A DNA stretch of 64,000 nt from Salegentibacter lacus (GTDB lineage Bacteria > Bacteroidota > Bacteroidia > Flavobacteriales > Flavobacteriaceae): contig NZ_JAIQZB010000009.1 of NCBI RefSeq assembly GCF_020164555.1, positions 116,912 through 180,911 of the forward strand, read 5' to 3'. The position numbers and the translations under genes were made by a program. The notes under the pieces are model-generated. The model was not told the DNA's origin. It searched no databases and worked only from the letters and a program-made list of their open reading frames with translations. Positions 35,557 through 45,207 of the stretch are shown here, piece after piece (position 1 is the stretch's first letter; every line of letters starts with the position of its first letter).

Positions 35557-36651
35557 ATGAATGGTAATAACATTGAGGAACTAGATGACCCCGTTATTGA
35601 TGTAGAAGATAACGAAGATTTATCCTCCCCTCAAATTTATGGGATTTCTAGTTATGGTGCAGATTATGATGTTGATGGCCTTGTCAAAAGGCTGAGAAGA
35701 GGAGATATTTTTATTCCACCTTTTCAAAGAGATTATGTATGGAATCAAGCTGAAGCTTCTAGACTTATTGAATCTTTATTACTTGGATTACCCGTGCCGG
35801 GTGTTTTTTTAGCGAAAGAAAGTGACTCAAATAAACTCTCAGTTATTGATGGACAACAAAGATTGAAATCATTACTATTTTTTTATGAAGGTTTTTTCAA
35901 CCCAAAGGAAGGTGATGCAAGAAAACGAGTGTTTAAACTTAAGAATGTACAAGATAAATTTGAAGGTAAGACGTATGAAGAATTAGAGGAAGACGATCGA
36001 ATTAATCTTGACGATTCAATTATTCACGCCACAATAATAAAACAAGAAACCCCGACGGATGATAATACTAGCATATATCATGTTTTTGAGAGGTTAAATA
36101 CGGGTGGACGAAAACTTACTCCTCAGGAAATAAGGTCAGCAATCTATATTGGCAAATTAAATGATTTAATCGCAGAGTTAAACGAATATCCCACTTGGCG
36201 AGAATTATTTGGAAAAAAAAATAATAGATTAAAAGATCAAGAAATGATTTTGCGATTTTTTGCCATATACACCTCACTTGATTCATACAGTAAACCCTTA
36301 AAGGAATTTCTAAATAAATTCAATGGAAGATACAGAAACCCTACGGATACAGAGTTAGATAGATTAAGAACAATTTTTAAGCGTACAACTGATATTATAT
36401 ATGAGAGAATTGGCAAGAATGCTTTTAGACCAGACAGAGTTTTTAATGCTGCTGCATTCGAGGTATTAATGGTAGGTATAGCTAATAGAATTGAAGGCAA
36501 TATAGACTTCGGAACATTTTCCGAGAATATAGATAGTCTATATAAAAATCAAGATTTTGTGGACTCCATAACAAGAGCAACTTCAGACGATAAGGTTGTT
36601 GAGGAGAGACACCGACTGTTTAATGAATATATAAATCAATATGTTCAATAA
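35557..36651 (+). CDS. DUF262 (GmrS/ParB-like) domain protein
   Basis: The 364-residue protein has the DUF262 fold: YDVDGLVKRLRRGDIFIPPF then QRDYVWNQAEASRLIESLLL, and the nucleotide-binding phrase SVIDGQQRLKSLLFF. DUF262 is related to ParB/Srx and is found in GmrSD-type modification-dependent defence enzymes, where it binds NTP. The GmrD nuclease half (DUF1524, HNH) is absent; instead the next gene, overlapping by 11 bases, is a HEPN protein. The pair is likely an antiphage or toxin-antitoxin-type unit. Confidence 0.85.
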   Translation: MNGNNIEELDDPVIDVEDNEDLSSPQIYGISSYGADYDVDGLVKRLRRGDIFIPPFQRDYVWNQAEASRLIESLLLGLPVPGVFLAKESDSNKLSVIDGQQRLKSLLFFYEGFFNPKEGDARKRVFKLKNVQDKFEGKTYEELEEDDRINLDDSIIHATIIKQETPTDDNTSIYHVFERLNTGGRKLTPQEIRSAIYIGKLNDLIAELNEYPTWRELFGKKNNRLKDQEMILRFFAIYTSLDSYSKPLKEFLNKFNGRYRNPTDTELDRLRTIFKRTTDIIYERIGKNAFRPDRVFNAAAFEVLMVGIANRIEGNIDFGTFSENIDSLYKNQDFVDSITRATSDDKVVEERHRLFNEYINQYVQ

Positions 36652-37129
36652 TGCCGAACTGACCACACAGTACAATCGAATTCATCAATTAATAATTAAA
36701 GCAAAGGAATTTGAGCCTGACGATGAATTAAGATCGCACATGACCAAGTATATATGTGTTCTATGTTCAGGGTTTATTGAAAATTCGGTCTTTCACGTAT
36801 TCAGCGATATAGCAGAAAATAGTTGCAGCCCTTCTGTTGTTTTGACATATACAAAGTCTCAACTTTATAAAATTCAAAATGCAAATAGTGAAAAAATACG
36901 AGCTTTAGCCAAATCTTTTAATCCTGATTGGCATGACCCGCTAAGAGATTATTTACAAGAAGAAAATAGGGGCGCAGCAATAAATTACATTCTTAAAGAT
37001 AGACATAATATAGCACATGGAAGGGATTCAGATATAACCATAATCAAATTGGAGAATTATCTGAATAAGACAGTTGAAGTCATTAAGTACATTGAAAACA
37101 AATTAAATAAAAAAGAATCCAGCACTTGA
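36641..37129 (+). CDS. HEPN-domain protein (likely RNase partner of DUF262)
   Basis: A 162-residue helical protein with the HEPN signature R-x4-H in KDRHNIAHGRDSD (near residue 124), which forms the RNase active site in the family. It fits the large HEPN groups found with defence genes (RiboL-PSP and MAE_28990 types). The start ATG overlaps the end of the DUF262 gene by 11 bases, so they are coupled. I infer an RNA-cleaving effector held or triggered by the DUF262 protein. Confidence 0.75.
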   Translation: MFNNAELTTQYNRIHQLIIKAKEFEPDDELRSHMTKYICVLCSGFIENSVFHVFSDIAENSCSPSVVLTYTKSQLYKIQNANSEKIRALAKSFNPDWHDPLRDYLQEENRGAAINYILKDRHNIAHGRDSDITIIKLENYLNKTVEVIKYIENKLNKKESST

Positions 37130-37136
37130 AATATTT

Positions 37137-37285
37137 ATAATGGATGACACTCATACAAACCGTCAATCGAAGGATCTTCAGAATTAAAATTAATTAGAAA
37201 CTCACAGGAATGTTTCAGTGTGAGAAAATACTCTTGATTACCACCAATAAAATCTGAATAACTTTTTGAAGTGAAACCGATTTTT
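37137..37285 (-). pseudogene. Fragment of an unknown protein
   Basis: About 48 codons on the minus strand (KIGFTSKSYSDFIGGNQEYF, then SEDPSIDGLYECHPL and stop) read like a real protein end but have no start, with an in-frame stop directly upstream. The rest of the 617-base gap to 37746 shows no gene. It is probably debris from an earlier cargo gene. Confidence 0.35.
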
Positions 37286-37746
37286 TAATCCCTCCTATAA
37301 AATTAAATTTTACCTTTGAGTGTATTTCGTGATATATTTTTTGTAGATCATAGGAAAGTTAAAAATAGGTGGAACAGTATTGATTCGAACACCTTTGAAT
37401 AGTTAATTGTTTTTTTAAAAAAATTATATTTGAGATTATGATACAGTCACCAAACCAATTCAAATAGGAAATAAAATTGCTTATATTAGGGACTGTTTGG
37501 TCTGAAATAAGTAGAAGAATAAATACCATCAGCCAATAGAATAATGTCTCATTTAGAACCGAGTGAAACTCTGAGTGTGGAAAACATACTTAATAAATAT
37601 TCTTTCACGATTTTTCAAAACTGTAATTGCATGCTAAATAATTTGCCTGAATAATTATACTATTTTTAAATATTCAATAGCCACCCAATTCATTTGATCT
37701 ATCTGGAAAAACTTCCTACTTATCAATTTTTTATTTTAACTCACAA

Positions 37747-39837
37747 ATGACAGATTTAAGCCAAAGAGAAAAAGATTTTTTAATAGAAAAGTTGCAAAAA
37801 GACGAGCAATTGCCTGATGATTTTAAGTATAAACTATTCCCCACTAAACATAAGGAATATGAATTGGTGTACGCTGGTAAAATGCGCAAAGAGGATATTC
37901 TTGCAGATGAGGATGGGGTAACAGCAGCACCCTTGCAGATTGAAAGGACTTATAATGGCAATCGTGAGTCTTTTGCTGATGGTTGGAAGAATATGATAGT
38001 CTTTGGTGACAATCTTCAGTTTCTTAAAACAATCTATAAGAATGAAGACCCACTAATCAAAAATAAGGTAAAAGATAGGGTTAAATTAATTTATATAGAC
38101 CCACCATTCGCAACGGAATCGGATTTTAATGGTTCAGAGGGACAAAAAGCCTATAGTGATAAAACTAAAGACTCTGAATTTGTTGAGTTCATTAGAAAAA
38201 GGTTAATTGTAGCTAAAGAAATTCTTCATAAAGAGGGTGTTATTATTATACATCTTGATTATAAAAAGGTTCATTATATAAAGACTGTTGCTGACGAAAT
38301 ATTTGGAGAGAATAATTTTAAAAATGAAATTATTTGGCAAAGGTCAGACCCACATAATGATGCTAAGAAAAAGTTTGGGAATATCCATGATACAATTTTA
38401 ATTTATTCAAAATCGGAATATTTCAAATATAATTGGGAAGATATAACGATTGATTTGAGTGATGCTGCAGTGAAGGAATATTCTTATATGAGTCACCATG
38501 GCGAAATAAAGAAAGCTATTAGTCCGTTACCTGAAGGTGCGCGATATGTAAAATTAGAAAGAGCTTCTTGGAAAGGCAATAATCCTGATAAGATTTTTGA
38601 ATGGCGTGGTGTCAAACTAAAACCTGGCTTACAATGGATGGGTACTTATGATGAAATGGAAAGCTGGCTTGATGATGGTACTCTTTTTCTTCCCAAATTC
38701 CCAAAAGGTGCTCAAAGATGTAAAGTTATGTTTTTAGATAAAAGACAAGATGAAGGTCAGGTAGTTCAAGATATATGGCAAGATGTGGGAAGGATGAAAG
38801 GTGGCAAAGGCCTTTATCCAACCCAGAAACCTGAAGGTTTATTAGAAAGATTTATTCTTGCTTTTACTGATGAAAATGATATTGTATTAGACTTCTTTAT
38901 GGGTAGCGGAACTACTTGCGCTGTTAGTGAAAAATTGAATAGAAAATGGATAGGCTGCGACATTGGTAAATATTCTTTTTTTACTGTTCAAAAAAGAATG
39001 CTGACCATTCAGGAGAGTAAAAATTTAAAAGGCAAAAATAAATTATATAAGAAGCCATCAAAAGCTTTTCATACAATAAATACTGGTATATATGATATTG
39101 AAAAACTTTTCAATCTTAAACATAATGAATATGAAAATTTTGTTCTTGATCTTTTTGAGGTAACCCCTAAATCAAAAAAAATATCGGGAATCGAATTTCA
39201 AGGCGAACGTAAAGATGGCTATGATGTATTAATTTGGAAATACTGGGAACACAAGGATGCAGCAGTAGATGAAGATTATTTGCTAATTCTACATAAAAAT
39301 ATCGGCAAAAAAGTGGGTGATAGAATTTATTTAATTGCTCCAGCAAATTCCGTTCAATTTATAGATGATTATTATGAGATAGGTAATGTAAGATACTATT
39401 TTTTAAAAGTGCCTTATCAAATTATACAGGAACTGCATAAAGAAAAATTCAAAAAATTTAGACAACCAAAAAGTTCTAATAATGTAAACTCACTAGAAAA
39501 TGCAGTAGGCTTTCATTTTATTAGACAGCCAGAAGTAAAATCCTTATTTAAGGATGGGGTAATTTTTATCGAGCAATTTAAGGCCTATTACCCTGATGAG
39601 GAAACCCTGGAAGATATTCCTGGCCTCGAAGCGCTTGCAATGGTTGTAGTGGATAAAAATTATAACGGCAATGAGTTTTTGATGTCAGATGTATTTTTTG
39701 CAACTGATATTATTGATGAAAAGGGCCAAGCTCATATTTCAATAGAAAATTATGGTGCCAAAGTAAGCGCAGTTTATATTGATATCTATGGCAATGAATT
39801 CCGAGAAGTATTCACTACCAAAAATGGAAAGGGATGA
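37747..39837 (+). CDS. Type III restriction-modification methyltransferase (Mod)
   Basis: Mod subunits methylate adenine N6 and provide sequence recognition. The beta-type order of motifs is seen: motif IV IYIDPPFA (about residue 118) comes before motif I VLDFFMGSGTTCAV (about 380). The N-terminal GDNLQFLKTIY phrase and the long variable middle (target recognition) fit type III Mod. The protein is 696 residues. The Res gene starts within the last four bases (ATGA overlap). Recognition sequence cannot be predicted. Confidence 0.93.
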   Translation: MTDLSQREKDFLIEKLQKDEQLPDDFKYKLFPTKHKEYELVYAGKMRKEDILADEDGVTAAPLQIERTYNGNRESFADGWKNMIVFGDNLQFLKTIYKNEDPLIKNKVKDRVKLIYIDPPFATESDFNGSEGQKAYSDKTKDSEFVEFIRKRLIVAKEILHKEGVIIIHLDYKKVHYIKTVADEIFGENNFKNEIIWQRSDPHNDAKKKFGNIHDTILIYSKSEYFKYNWEDITIDLSDAAVKEYSYMSHHGEIKKAISPLPEGARYVKLERASWKGNNPDKIFEWRGVKLKPGLQWMGTYDEMESWLDDGTLFLPKFPKGAQRCKVMFLDKRQDEGQVVQDIWQDVGRMKGGKGLYPTQKPEGLLERFILAFTDENDIVLDFFMGSGTTCAVSEKLNRKWIGCDIGKYSFFTVQKRMLTIQESKNLKGKNKLYKKPSKAFHTINTGIYDIEKLFNLKHNEYENFVLDLFEVTPKSKKISGIEFQGERKDGYDVLIWKYWEHKDAAVDEDYLLILHKNIGKKVGDRIYLIAPANSVQFIDDYYEIGNVRYYFLKVPYQIIQELHKEKFKKFRQPKSSNNVNSLENAVGFHFIRQPEVKSLFKDGVIFIEQFKAYYPDEETLEDIPGLEALAMVVVDKNYNGNEFLMSDVFFATDIIDEKGQAHISIENYGAKVSAVYIDIYGNEFREVFTTKNGKG

Positions 39838-42425
39838 TTCAAGAAAAAAAGCGATATGACACGAAAGATTTAGTTCTGAAGGTTAATAAATTTTACAATC
39901 AAAGCGAGTTAACACTTTCACATTGGGATAGATTTTTGGACGGACTCTGCGGCACTAGAGAATACCAAAAAGAAGCTATAAAAAATTCGGTCATCTATTT
40001 AGCTTCTAAAGAGTATTCAAACATTGAGGATTTAGTTACAAAAAACCACTATCAAAATCCTCAATTGAGGGAAAGATACCCTGAATTGACTGATTATCAT
40101 CGTAAAATTCAGTTACCTGGAAAATTATCTGCAACAATAGACCTTGCTACAGGTACAGGTAAGAGTTATGTGATGTACGGCATAGCTCAAATATTAATGG
40201 GTACAGGTTTGGTAAAAAGAGTGCTTGTTTTGTGTCCATCTACTACTATTGAAAAAGAATTGCATAAAAAATTTTTTGATTTAGCTGCAGACACAAAGCT
40301 GAAAGAAACAGTTCCTGAATTTGCAATAATAAAAAACCCCAGTATTGTTGACGGAAATGTTACAGTAGAGGAAGGAGCTATTTGTATTGAGAATGTCCAC
40401 TCTGTTTACGAAAGAACTGGCTCCTCAATTGAGAATAGTTTTGGTTTTAAACAAGGCTCGGACACGCTTGTTTTGAATGACGAAACCCATCACATTTACA
40501 ATAAAATTTCTGGAAATACCATGGAGGCAAAAGGCCTCAAAGTGTGGAAAAAATTTCTATTAGATGAAGGCTATGATTTTAAATATATGCTTGGGTTTAC
40601 CGGTACCGCCTACATAGGGAATGATTACTTTAATGATGTTATATACAGATATTCATTGCGAGAAGCAGTGGATGAAAAATTTGTGAAGAAGATTAATTAT
40701 GTTTCAGAAGATGACAGCATAAACGAAGACCAAAGATTTCAGAAAATCTATCAGAATCAAAATCAAAATAAGGTTACCTATAAAAATGTAAAACCTATTA
40801 CAATTCTGATAACCAATAATATTACAAATGCAAAGAGACTTGAAACACGCTTAGTAGAGTTTTTAATGCTTGAAGAAGGGGTAGAGGAACGTGAAATTCG
40901 TGACAAACTTGTCATGACTGTTACATCTGACAAAGCGCACAAACATAATCTTATACGCTTAGAGGATGTAGATATGCCTGAGTCTACAGTAGAATGGATT
41001 ATCTCAGTATCGATGCTAACAGAGGGATGGGATGTTAAAAATGTTTTTCAAATAGTCCCTATGGAGGAAAGAGCATTCAATTCGAAATTATTGATTTCTC
41101 AAGTTCTGGGCCGCGGATTAAGGGTGCCACCACAATACACTGGTAATGCAGAAGTCACAATTTTTAATCATTCTTCTTGGGGATCAAAAATTAAAGGATT
41201 GGTGGATGAAATTCTTGAATTAGAAATGCGCTTGGAAAGTTCTAATATTACGAAAGGCGATAGAAGTAAATTTCATTTTGAACTCTATAATATAGATTAC
41301 AACAAAATAGAAAAAGCAGTTGAGAATAATAGTAAGAAGAAAGAGTTTAATTACAAAGGTTTTATAACTCTTGAATCTTCGGTTGACCGAGTAAGTCAGG
41401 AGACCACATATACAAACCTTAGTAACGAATTTAAGGGGGTCGAGTATAAGATTAAAAATCGAATGACGCCTATAAAAGAAATTGTAGATAAAATATATTA
41501 CGAATTTCAGACCAGAGAATGGGAAGGAGTAACACTTAATCTGCAAGAAGGACAGTACACCAAGAATGACCTTCCACCTAAGAAAGAAATCACTAAATTG
41601 ATTCGCCGTTCAATGGATAAAGTTGGGCTTGAAGGTGACGAGTTAAACGAAAAGAATAAAAGAAATATTTTCTCATCTTTCAATACCCTGTTAAGGCGTA
41701 AGAATAAATCACTTGAATTAGTAAGAATAGCCAAAAAACCATTTATAATCTCCACTAAGGAACGAATTAAAGAAACTTTGTCCGTTGGTAATTTACGATA
41801 TAATTCTACTGTCATGTATTCCAATAATTACCTTGAAGAAGTTACTGATGCAGATGTCTTAAATTTTTTAAAGGACGTAATAGGTGATGAAACATTGCCT
41901 CGTACTGCAGTAAGACAGGCCAATAGCTATGATTTTAGAACACCAGTTGATTTAGTTTTTCTCAATGCGACCCCCGAAAGAAAATTTGCTGAAAAATTAA
42001 TTAAAAATGAAAATGCAAAGGTTATAAGTTCCTGGTTGAAATCAACAAACCAAAGTTTTTATACAATTGAATATTCATTATCAAGTAAATCAGGAAATCA
42101 TACTAAACAAGGAAAATTTAACCCCGATTTTTTTATTAAAACCTTTGAAAAAGGGATGGAATACATTACCGTTGTAGAAATAAAAGACGATCAGGATTAT
42201 TCTGATTTGAATAAGGCTAAATTTAAATGGGCAAATATTCATTTTCAGGAATTAAATAAACAATTAGAAGAAAATGGTATTGTTCAACGTTATAATTTCC
42301 ATTTTTTAAGTCCTGAAAATTATGATGATTTCTTTGAGTATTTGAGAAATGGAAAGTTAGTGCAGGGTTTATTTACTAGTAACCTAGATAAAGAACTGGC
42401 TAGTTCTGGTAAAAATGAATATTGA
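39834..42425 (+). CDS. Type III restriction enzyme (Res)
   Basis: Res is the helicase-nuclease subunit of type III restriction systems. Helicase motif I is in TIDLATGTGKSYVMYG (about residue 102), the DExH-type motif II in LVLNDETHHIYNK, motif VI-like SKLLISQVLGRGLRVPP. The C-terminal part holds the nuclease: NPDFFIKT and VVEIKDDQDYSD give the D...ExK pattern. The length is 863 residues. It overlaps mod by four bases and appears complete, so the system is probably active. Confidence 0.93.
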   Translation: MIQEKKRYDTKDLVLKVNKFYNQSELTLSHWDRFLDGLCGTREYQKEAIKNSVIYLASKEYSNIEDLVTKNHYQNPQLRERYPELTDYHRKIQLPGKLSATIDLATGTGKSYVMYGIAQILMGTGLVKRVLVLCPSTTIEKELHKKFFDLAADTKLKETVPEFAIIKNPSIVDGNVTVEEGAICIENVHSVYERTGSSIENSFGFKQGSDTLVLNDETHHIYNKISGNTMEAKGLKVWKKFLLDEGYDFKYMLGFTGTAYIGNDYFNDVIYRYSLREAVDEKFVKKINYVSEDDSINEDQRFQKIYQNQNQNKVTYKNVKPITILITNNITNAKRLETRLVEFLMLEEGVEEREIRDKLVMTVTSDKAHKHNLIRLEDVDMPESTVEWIISVSMLTEGWDVKNVFQIVPMEERAFNSKLLISQVLGRGLRVPPQYTGNAEVTIFNHSSWGSKIKGLVDEILELEMRLESSNITKGDRSKFHFELYNIDYNKIEKAVENNSKKKEFNYKGFITLESSVDRVSQETTYTNLSNEFKGVEYKIKNRMTPIKEIVDKIYYEFQTREWEGVTLNLQEGQYTKNDLPPKKEITKLIRRSMDKVGLEGDELNEKNKRNIFSSFNTLLRRKNKSLELVRIAKKPFIISTKERIKETLSVGNLRYNSTVMYSNNYLEEVTDADVLNFLKDVIGDETLPRTAVRQANSYDFRTPVDLVFLNATPERKFAEKLIKNENAKVISSWLKSTNQSFYTIEYSLSSKSGNHTKQGKFNPDFFIKTFEKGMEYITVVEIKDDQDYSDLNKAKFKWANIHFQELNKQLEENGIVQRYNFHFLSPENYDDFFEYLRNGKLVQGLFTSNLDKELASSGKNEY

Positions 42426-42580
42426 TCAAAATCAGTACCCGGCCTATAATCAACAAATTTGAGACCCAAGGGTATTGGTAAGGTTTAATAGATAAATTAA
42501 AAGATGGGTATTCTAGTAGCCCATTACGGTATTATCGTATGGAGAGCTATAAGGGGAATAAGTAATACTTTTGAAAGAAA

Positions 42581-42634
42581 TTAAAATTAACTTAAAAGTG
42601 AATAAAAGTTTTAAAATTAACTTATAAGTGAATA
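42581..42634 (+). promoter_or_regulatory. Direct repeats upstream of the toxin gene
   Basis: A 24-bp sequence (TTAAAATTAACTT then AAAGTGAATA) occurs at 42581-42604 and 42611-42634 with one difference. TATATTTG at 42633-42640 is a good -7 element. The repeats are likely operators for autoregulation of the following toxin-antitoxin operon. The -7 element overlaps the first candidate start codon of the toxin gene. Confidence 0.55.
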
Positions 42635-43152
42635 TATTTGCACGTATAAAACCTATAGCAAGATATAATAAGGTGAGTTATTATTCTCTTGTGATTAATG
42701 ATAATAATCTGTCTCTGTTTGAAGAATTTGTAGCCGTTCAAACGGAATCAAACAAGAGTAAGCTTAATCATATCCTTTCTTGGATTAAAATTATAGGAAT
42801 TAAATATGGTGCACAACCCCATCATTTTAGATCTGAAGCAGCAATTGCAGATACTTCTGCATTACCCCCTAAAGGAGTTAAACGGGAACCGGCATACATT
42901 GAAAAAGGAAAGAAGGCCAATAATATGCTTAGGTTGTACACCTTCAGACTTAATGAGAACGTTGTATTTTTATTTAGTGGGGACCTTAAAACCTCCCGTT
43001 ATGCTCAAAATTGCCCAAATGTATCATCCCACTTCAGTTTGGCAAATAAATTAACTGCCGCAATACAAGCAGCATTAGAAGAGAAAGAAATCCGTTGGAT
43101 TGAAGACTTCACACAAATTGAATTTGAACAAGACTTTAAACTAGAGCTTTGA
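42628..43152 (+). CDS. RelE/HigB-like toxin of a three-gene system
   Basis: The protein (up to 174 residues) ends in a pattern common to HigB/RelE-superfamily toxins of Bacteroidota: NNMLRLYTFRLNENVVFLFS then GDLKTSRYAQNCP. Such toxins are ribosome-dependent mRNA nucleases. The start is uncertain: GTG 42628 gives the full length, but a TATATTTG promoter element overlaps it; GTG 42673 is the alternative. The gene is followed by an HTH antitoxin and a SecB-like gene with overlapping ends. Toxin-first order is usual for HigBA. Confidence 0.7.
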   Translation: MNIFARIKPIARYNKVSYYSLVINDNNLSLFEEFVAVQTESNKSKLNHILSWIKIIGIKYGAQPHHFRSEAAIADTSALPPKGVKREPAYIEKGKKANNMLRLYTFRLNENVVFLFSGDLKTSRYAQNCPNVSSHFSLANKLTAAIQAALEEKEIRWIEDFTQIEFEQDFKLEL

Positions 43153-43154
43153 TT

Positions 43155-43532
43155 ATGAGTTTTCCTAAGAATAATATTATTGATAACTGGTTAGAAGAGA
43201 ATGGCGATCCGGAAATAGAAAAGTTGACAGAGCGCAATCTGGCAATTTCTAATAAAGTTCAAGCCATTTTAGACCAAAGGGATATTAAGCAAAAAGAGTT
43301 TGCTGAAATGCTAGGTAAAAAACCTTCCGAAGTCTCTAAGTGGTTAACGGGGTTACATAATCTTACATTAAAAAGTATTACCAAGATGGAGGTTGCTTTA
43401 GGTGTAGATCTAATAAGCATTGAACCGGTAACAGAATACAGATATGTGTATTTAGGATCTGTAAAGGGTGAAGGTTTGGAAGAAGATATCAATGATTATG
43501 AGGAAAACTCAGAATACCAAGAAGCAATATAA
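43155..43532 (+). CDS. XRE-family antitoxin (HigA-like)
   Basis: A 125-residue protein with a central HTH: QAILDQRDIKQKEFAEMLGK then KPSEVSKWLTGLHNLTLKSI. The start is taken at ATG 43155 (MSFPKNN), two bases after the toxin stop; TTG 43149 is possible. The C-terminal tail (residues 95-125) is acidic and possibly disordered. In chaperone-linked systems such a tail is the chaperone-addiction site. The next gene starts within its stop codon (TAATG). Confidence 0.85.
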   Translation: MSFPKNNIIDNWLEENGDPEIEKLTERNLAISNKVQAILDQRDIKQKEFAEMLGKKPSEVSKWLTGLHNLTLKSITKMEVALGVDLISIEPVTEYRYVYLGSVKGEGLEEDINDYEENSEYQEAI

Positions 43533-43981
43533 TGAGTAAAAACTCTCCTATAATTCCGGAGGAAATTGAGCTTTTCCATATAGAGATTTTAAATAGTAAG
43601 ATCAAAGAAGGGAAAAAACCTCAGAAACCATCGTACGATATTGATGTAGCTCATAAAACTGCTCATAACTTAAAAGATGAAAGGATTAGAATAAAACTAT
43701 TAATAAATTTATCTGATCAGCAAAAAAAAGAAGACGGAAATCAGTTGGACTTTGAGACAGATTTTCATTTCAAAATACAAAATTTGAAAAATTTCTATGA
43801 TATTAATGAGGATAATACTCCGCGTTTTTCTGGAAATTTAATCGCTACTTTATTGGGTATTAGTTTCTCCACGGCTAGAGGAATGCTTTATGAACGTTTG
43901 GCGAATACAAACTTTCAGGGTGTGATACTTCCAGTAATTTCACCAATAAAAATGTTAGGTACTAAGACTAAAGGCACATAA
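43532..43981 (+). CDS. SecB-like chaperone of a toxin-antitoxin-chaperone system
   Basis: The 149-residue protein is strand-rich in the middle (RIRIKLLINLSDQ, FETDFHFKIQNLKNF) and ends with a SecB-like signature: NLIATLLGISFSTARGMLYE followed by LPVISPIKML. In SecB this region contains the helix and the closing proline-rich strand. Genes of this kind follow higBA in TAC systems, where the chaperone protects the antitoxin. Assignment is from short motifs and position, so it is tentative. It overlaps the antitoxin stop by one base. Confidence 0.55.
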   Translation: MSKNSPIIPEEIELFHIEILNSKIKEGKKPQKPSYDIDVAHKTAHNLKDERIRIKLLINLSDQQKKEDGNQLDFETDFHFKIQNLKNFYDINEDNTPRFSGNLIATLLGISFSTARGMLYERLANTNFQGVILPVISPIKMLGTKTKGT

Positions 43982-44197
43982 TAGTAGAAAAATATCTTCA
44001 ATATTAACTAACGACTTCTTATCGTTCATTTTCTCAAATTAGTCTAATTCTGATTGCTACGGGCTGAAAAGGCTTTCCCATTCATTCACGTTTCAGAAAG
44101 AACCTTGCAGCATTATTCTCCAGATAGGACTAGGGATATTAATTCTTCCGAACAGTTGAAACAGAATGGGATTTGTATATTTGTTCATAAATTTACA

Positions 44198-44218
44198 CTG
44201 TTCACGAATCGTGAACAG
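44198..44218. promoter_or_regulatory. 21-bp palindrome upstream of AbiEi
   Basis: CTGTTCACGA-A-TCGTGAACAG is a perfect palindrome around a central A, 17 bases before the AbiEi start. Extra half-sites GTTCAT (44183) and GTGAAC (44228) flank it. AbiEi antitoxins are known to bind inverted repeats and repress their own operon, so this is the likely operator. Confidence 0.7.
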
Positions 44219-44235
44219 ATGAAAAACGTGAACAA

Positions 44236-45207
44236 ATGAAAGAAGAGCTCGTTTACAATGCTTTAAAGAACCTGGAAGAACCAAGTCATATCTATGCGAA
44301 ATATGGAACTTCACAAAATTTAGATGGGTACCTTATCTTTCATTTTCCGTTCAATAACGAGGCTTTGAAGATGGTGATTGAAATTAAGAAAGAATTACGT
44401 CAGCATCAAATTCCCCAGCTTTTGGAAAGAAAACGGGAGTATAAAAATTTTTTACTCGTAGTGGGAAGACTTCATCCGGCAATAAAAAAACGCTTGCAGG
44501 AAAAAGGAATAGCTTACCTGGAAGAGAATGGAAGCGCTTTTATAAATCACGCAAACAATTATGTTTTTATCGAATCTAAAAAGTCATTAAAAAATAAAAA
44601 ATATCATAACCACAAGGCTTTTACAAAAACAGGACTAAAACTGGTCTTTAGTCTTTTAATTCATCCTGAGTTAGTAAATGCCAGACAAAGAACCATAGCA
44701 GAAAAGAGTGGTGTGAGTCTGGGAACAGTGCCTAAAGTGATTAAAACTTTAAAAGATCAAGGCTTTTTAATCGTTCACAAAAATAACTATCTCTGGGAAG
44801 ATCGTAAAGGTTTATTAGATCGCTGGACTAACGATTATGACCAACATCTAAAACCTAAATTATTTCGGGCTCGTTATGAACTACGGAAAGATTGGCGAAA
44901 CCTCGAATTAACTCAGGGAGAAACCCAATGGGGAGGAGAGCCTGCAGGTGATTTATTGACCGGTTATTTGAGGCCGGAAGAATTCATATTGTATAGCAAC
45001 GAGTCTTCGGTAAACCTGATGAAAAATTACAACCTTAGACCTAATGCTGAAGGAGAATTATTCGTTTATGAAAAGTTCTGGAAAGGAGATTCAGGTCCTG
45101 TTGCACCACCTTACCTAGTTTATGCAGATCTATTTCTAAAAGAAGACAAACGCTGCCGGGAAACCGCACAAAAGATTTTTGATGAGTATATCCAAACAGA
45201 CCTATAA
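44236..45207 (+). CDS. Type IV AbiEi-family antitoxin (AbiEi_2 type)
   Basis: The 323-residue protein has an N-terminal nuclease-like fold (residues 1-115: LKMVIEIKKELRQHQIPQLL, FLLVVGRLHPAIKKRLQEKG) and a winged helix (RQRTIAEKSGVSLGTVPKVI, KTLKDQGFLIVHKNNYLW), followed by a larger C-terminal domain. This matches AbiEi-type antitoxins of the DUF2186 group. The partner gene starts inside its 3' end but is broken. The regulator and its palindrome are intact, so this is an orphan antitoxin. Confidence 0.78.
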   Translation: MKEELVYNALKNLEEPSHIYAKYGTSQNLDGYLIFHFPFNNEALKMVIEIKKELRQHQIPQLLERKREYKNFLLVVGRLHPAIKKRLQEKGIAYLEENGSAFINHANNYVFIESKKSLKNKKYHNHKAFTKTGLKLVFSLLIHPELVNARQRTIAEKSGVSLGTVPKVIKTLKDQGFLIVHKNNYLWEDRKGLLDRWTNDYDQHLKPKLFRARYELRKDWRNLELTQGETQWGGEPAGDLLTGYLRPEEFILYSNESSVNLMKNYNLRPNAEGELFVYEKFWKGDSGPVAPPYLVYADLFLKEDKRCRETAQKIFDEYIQTDL

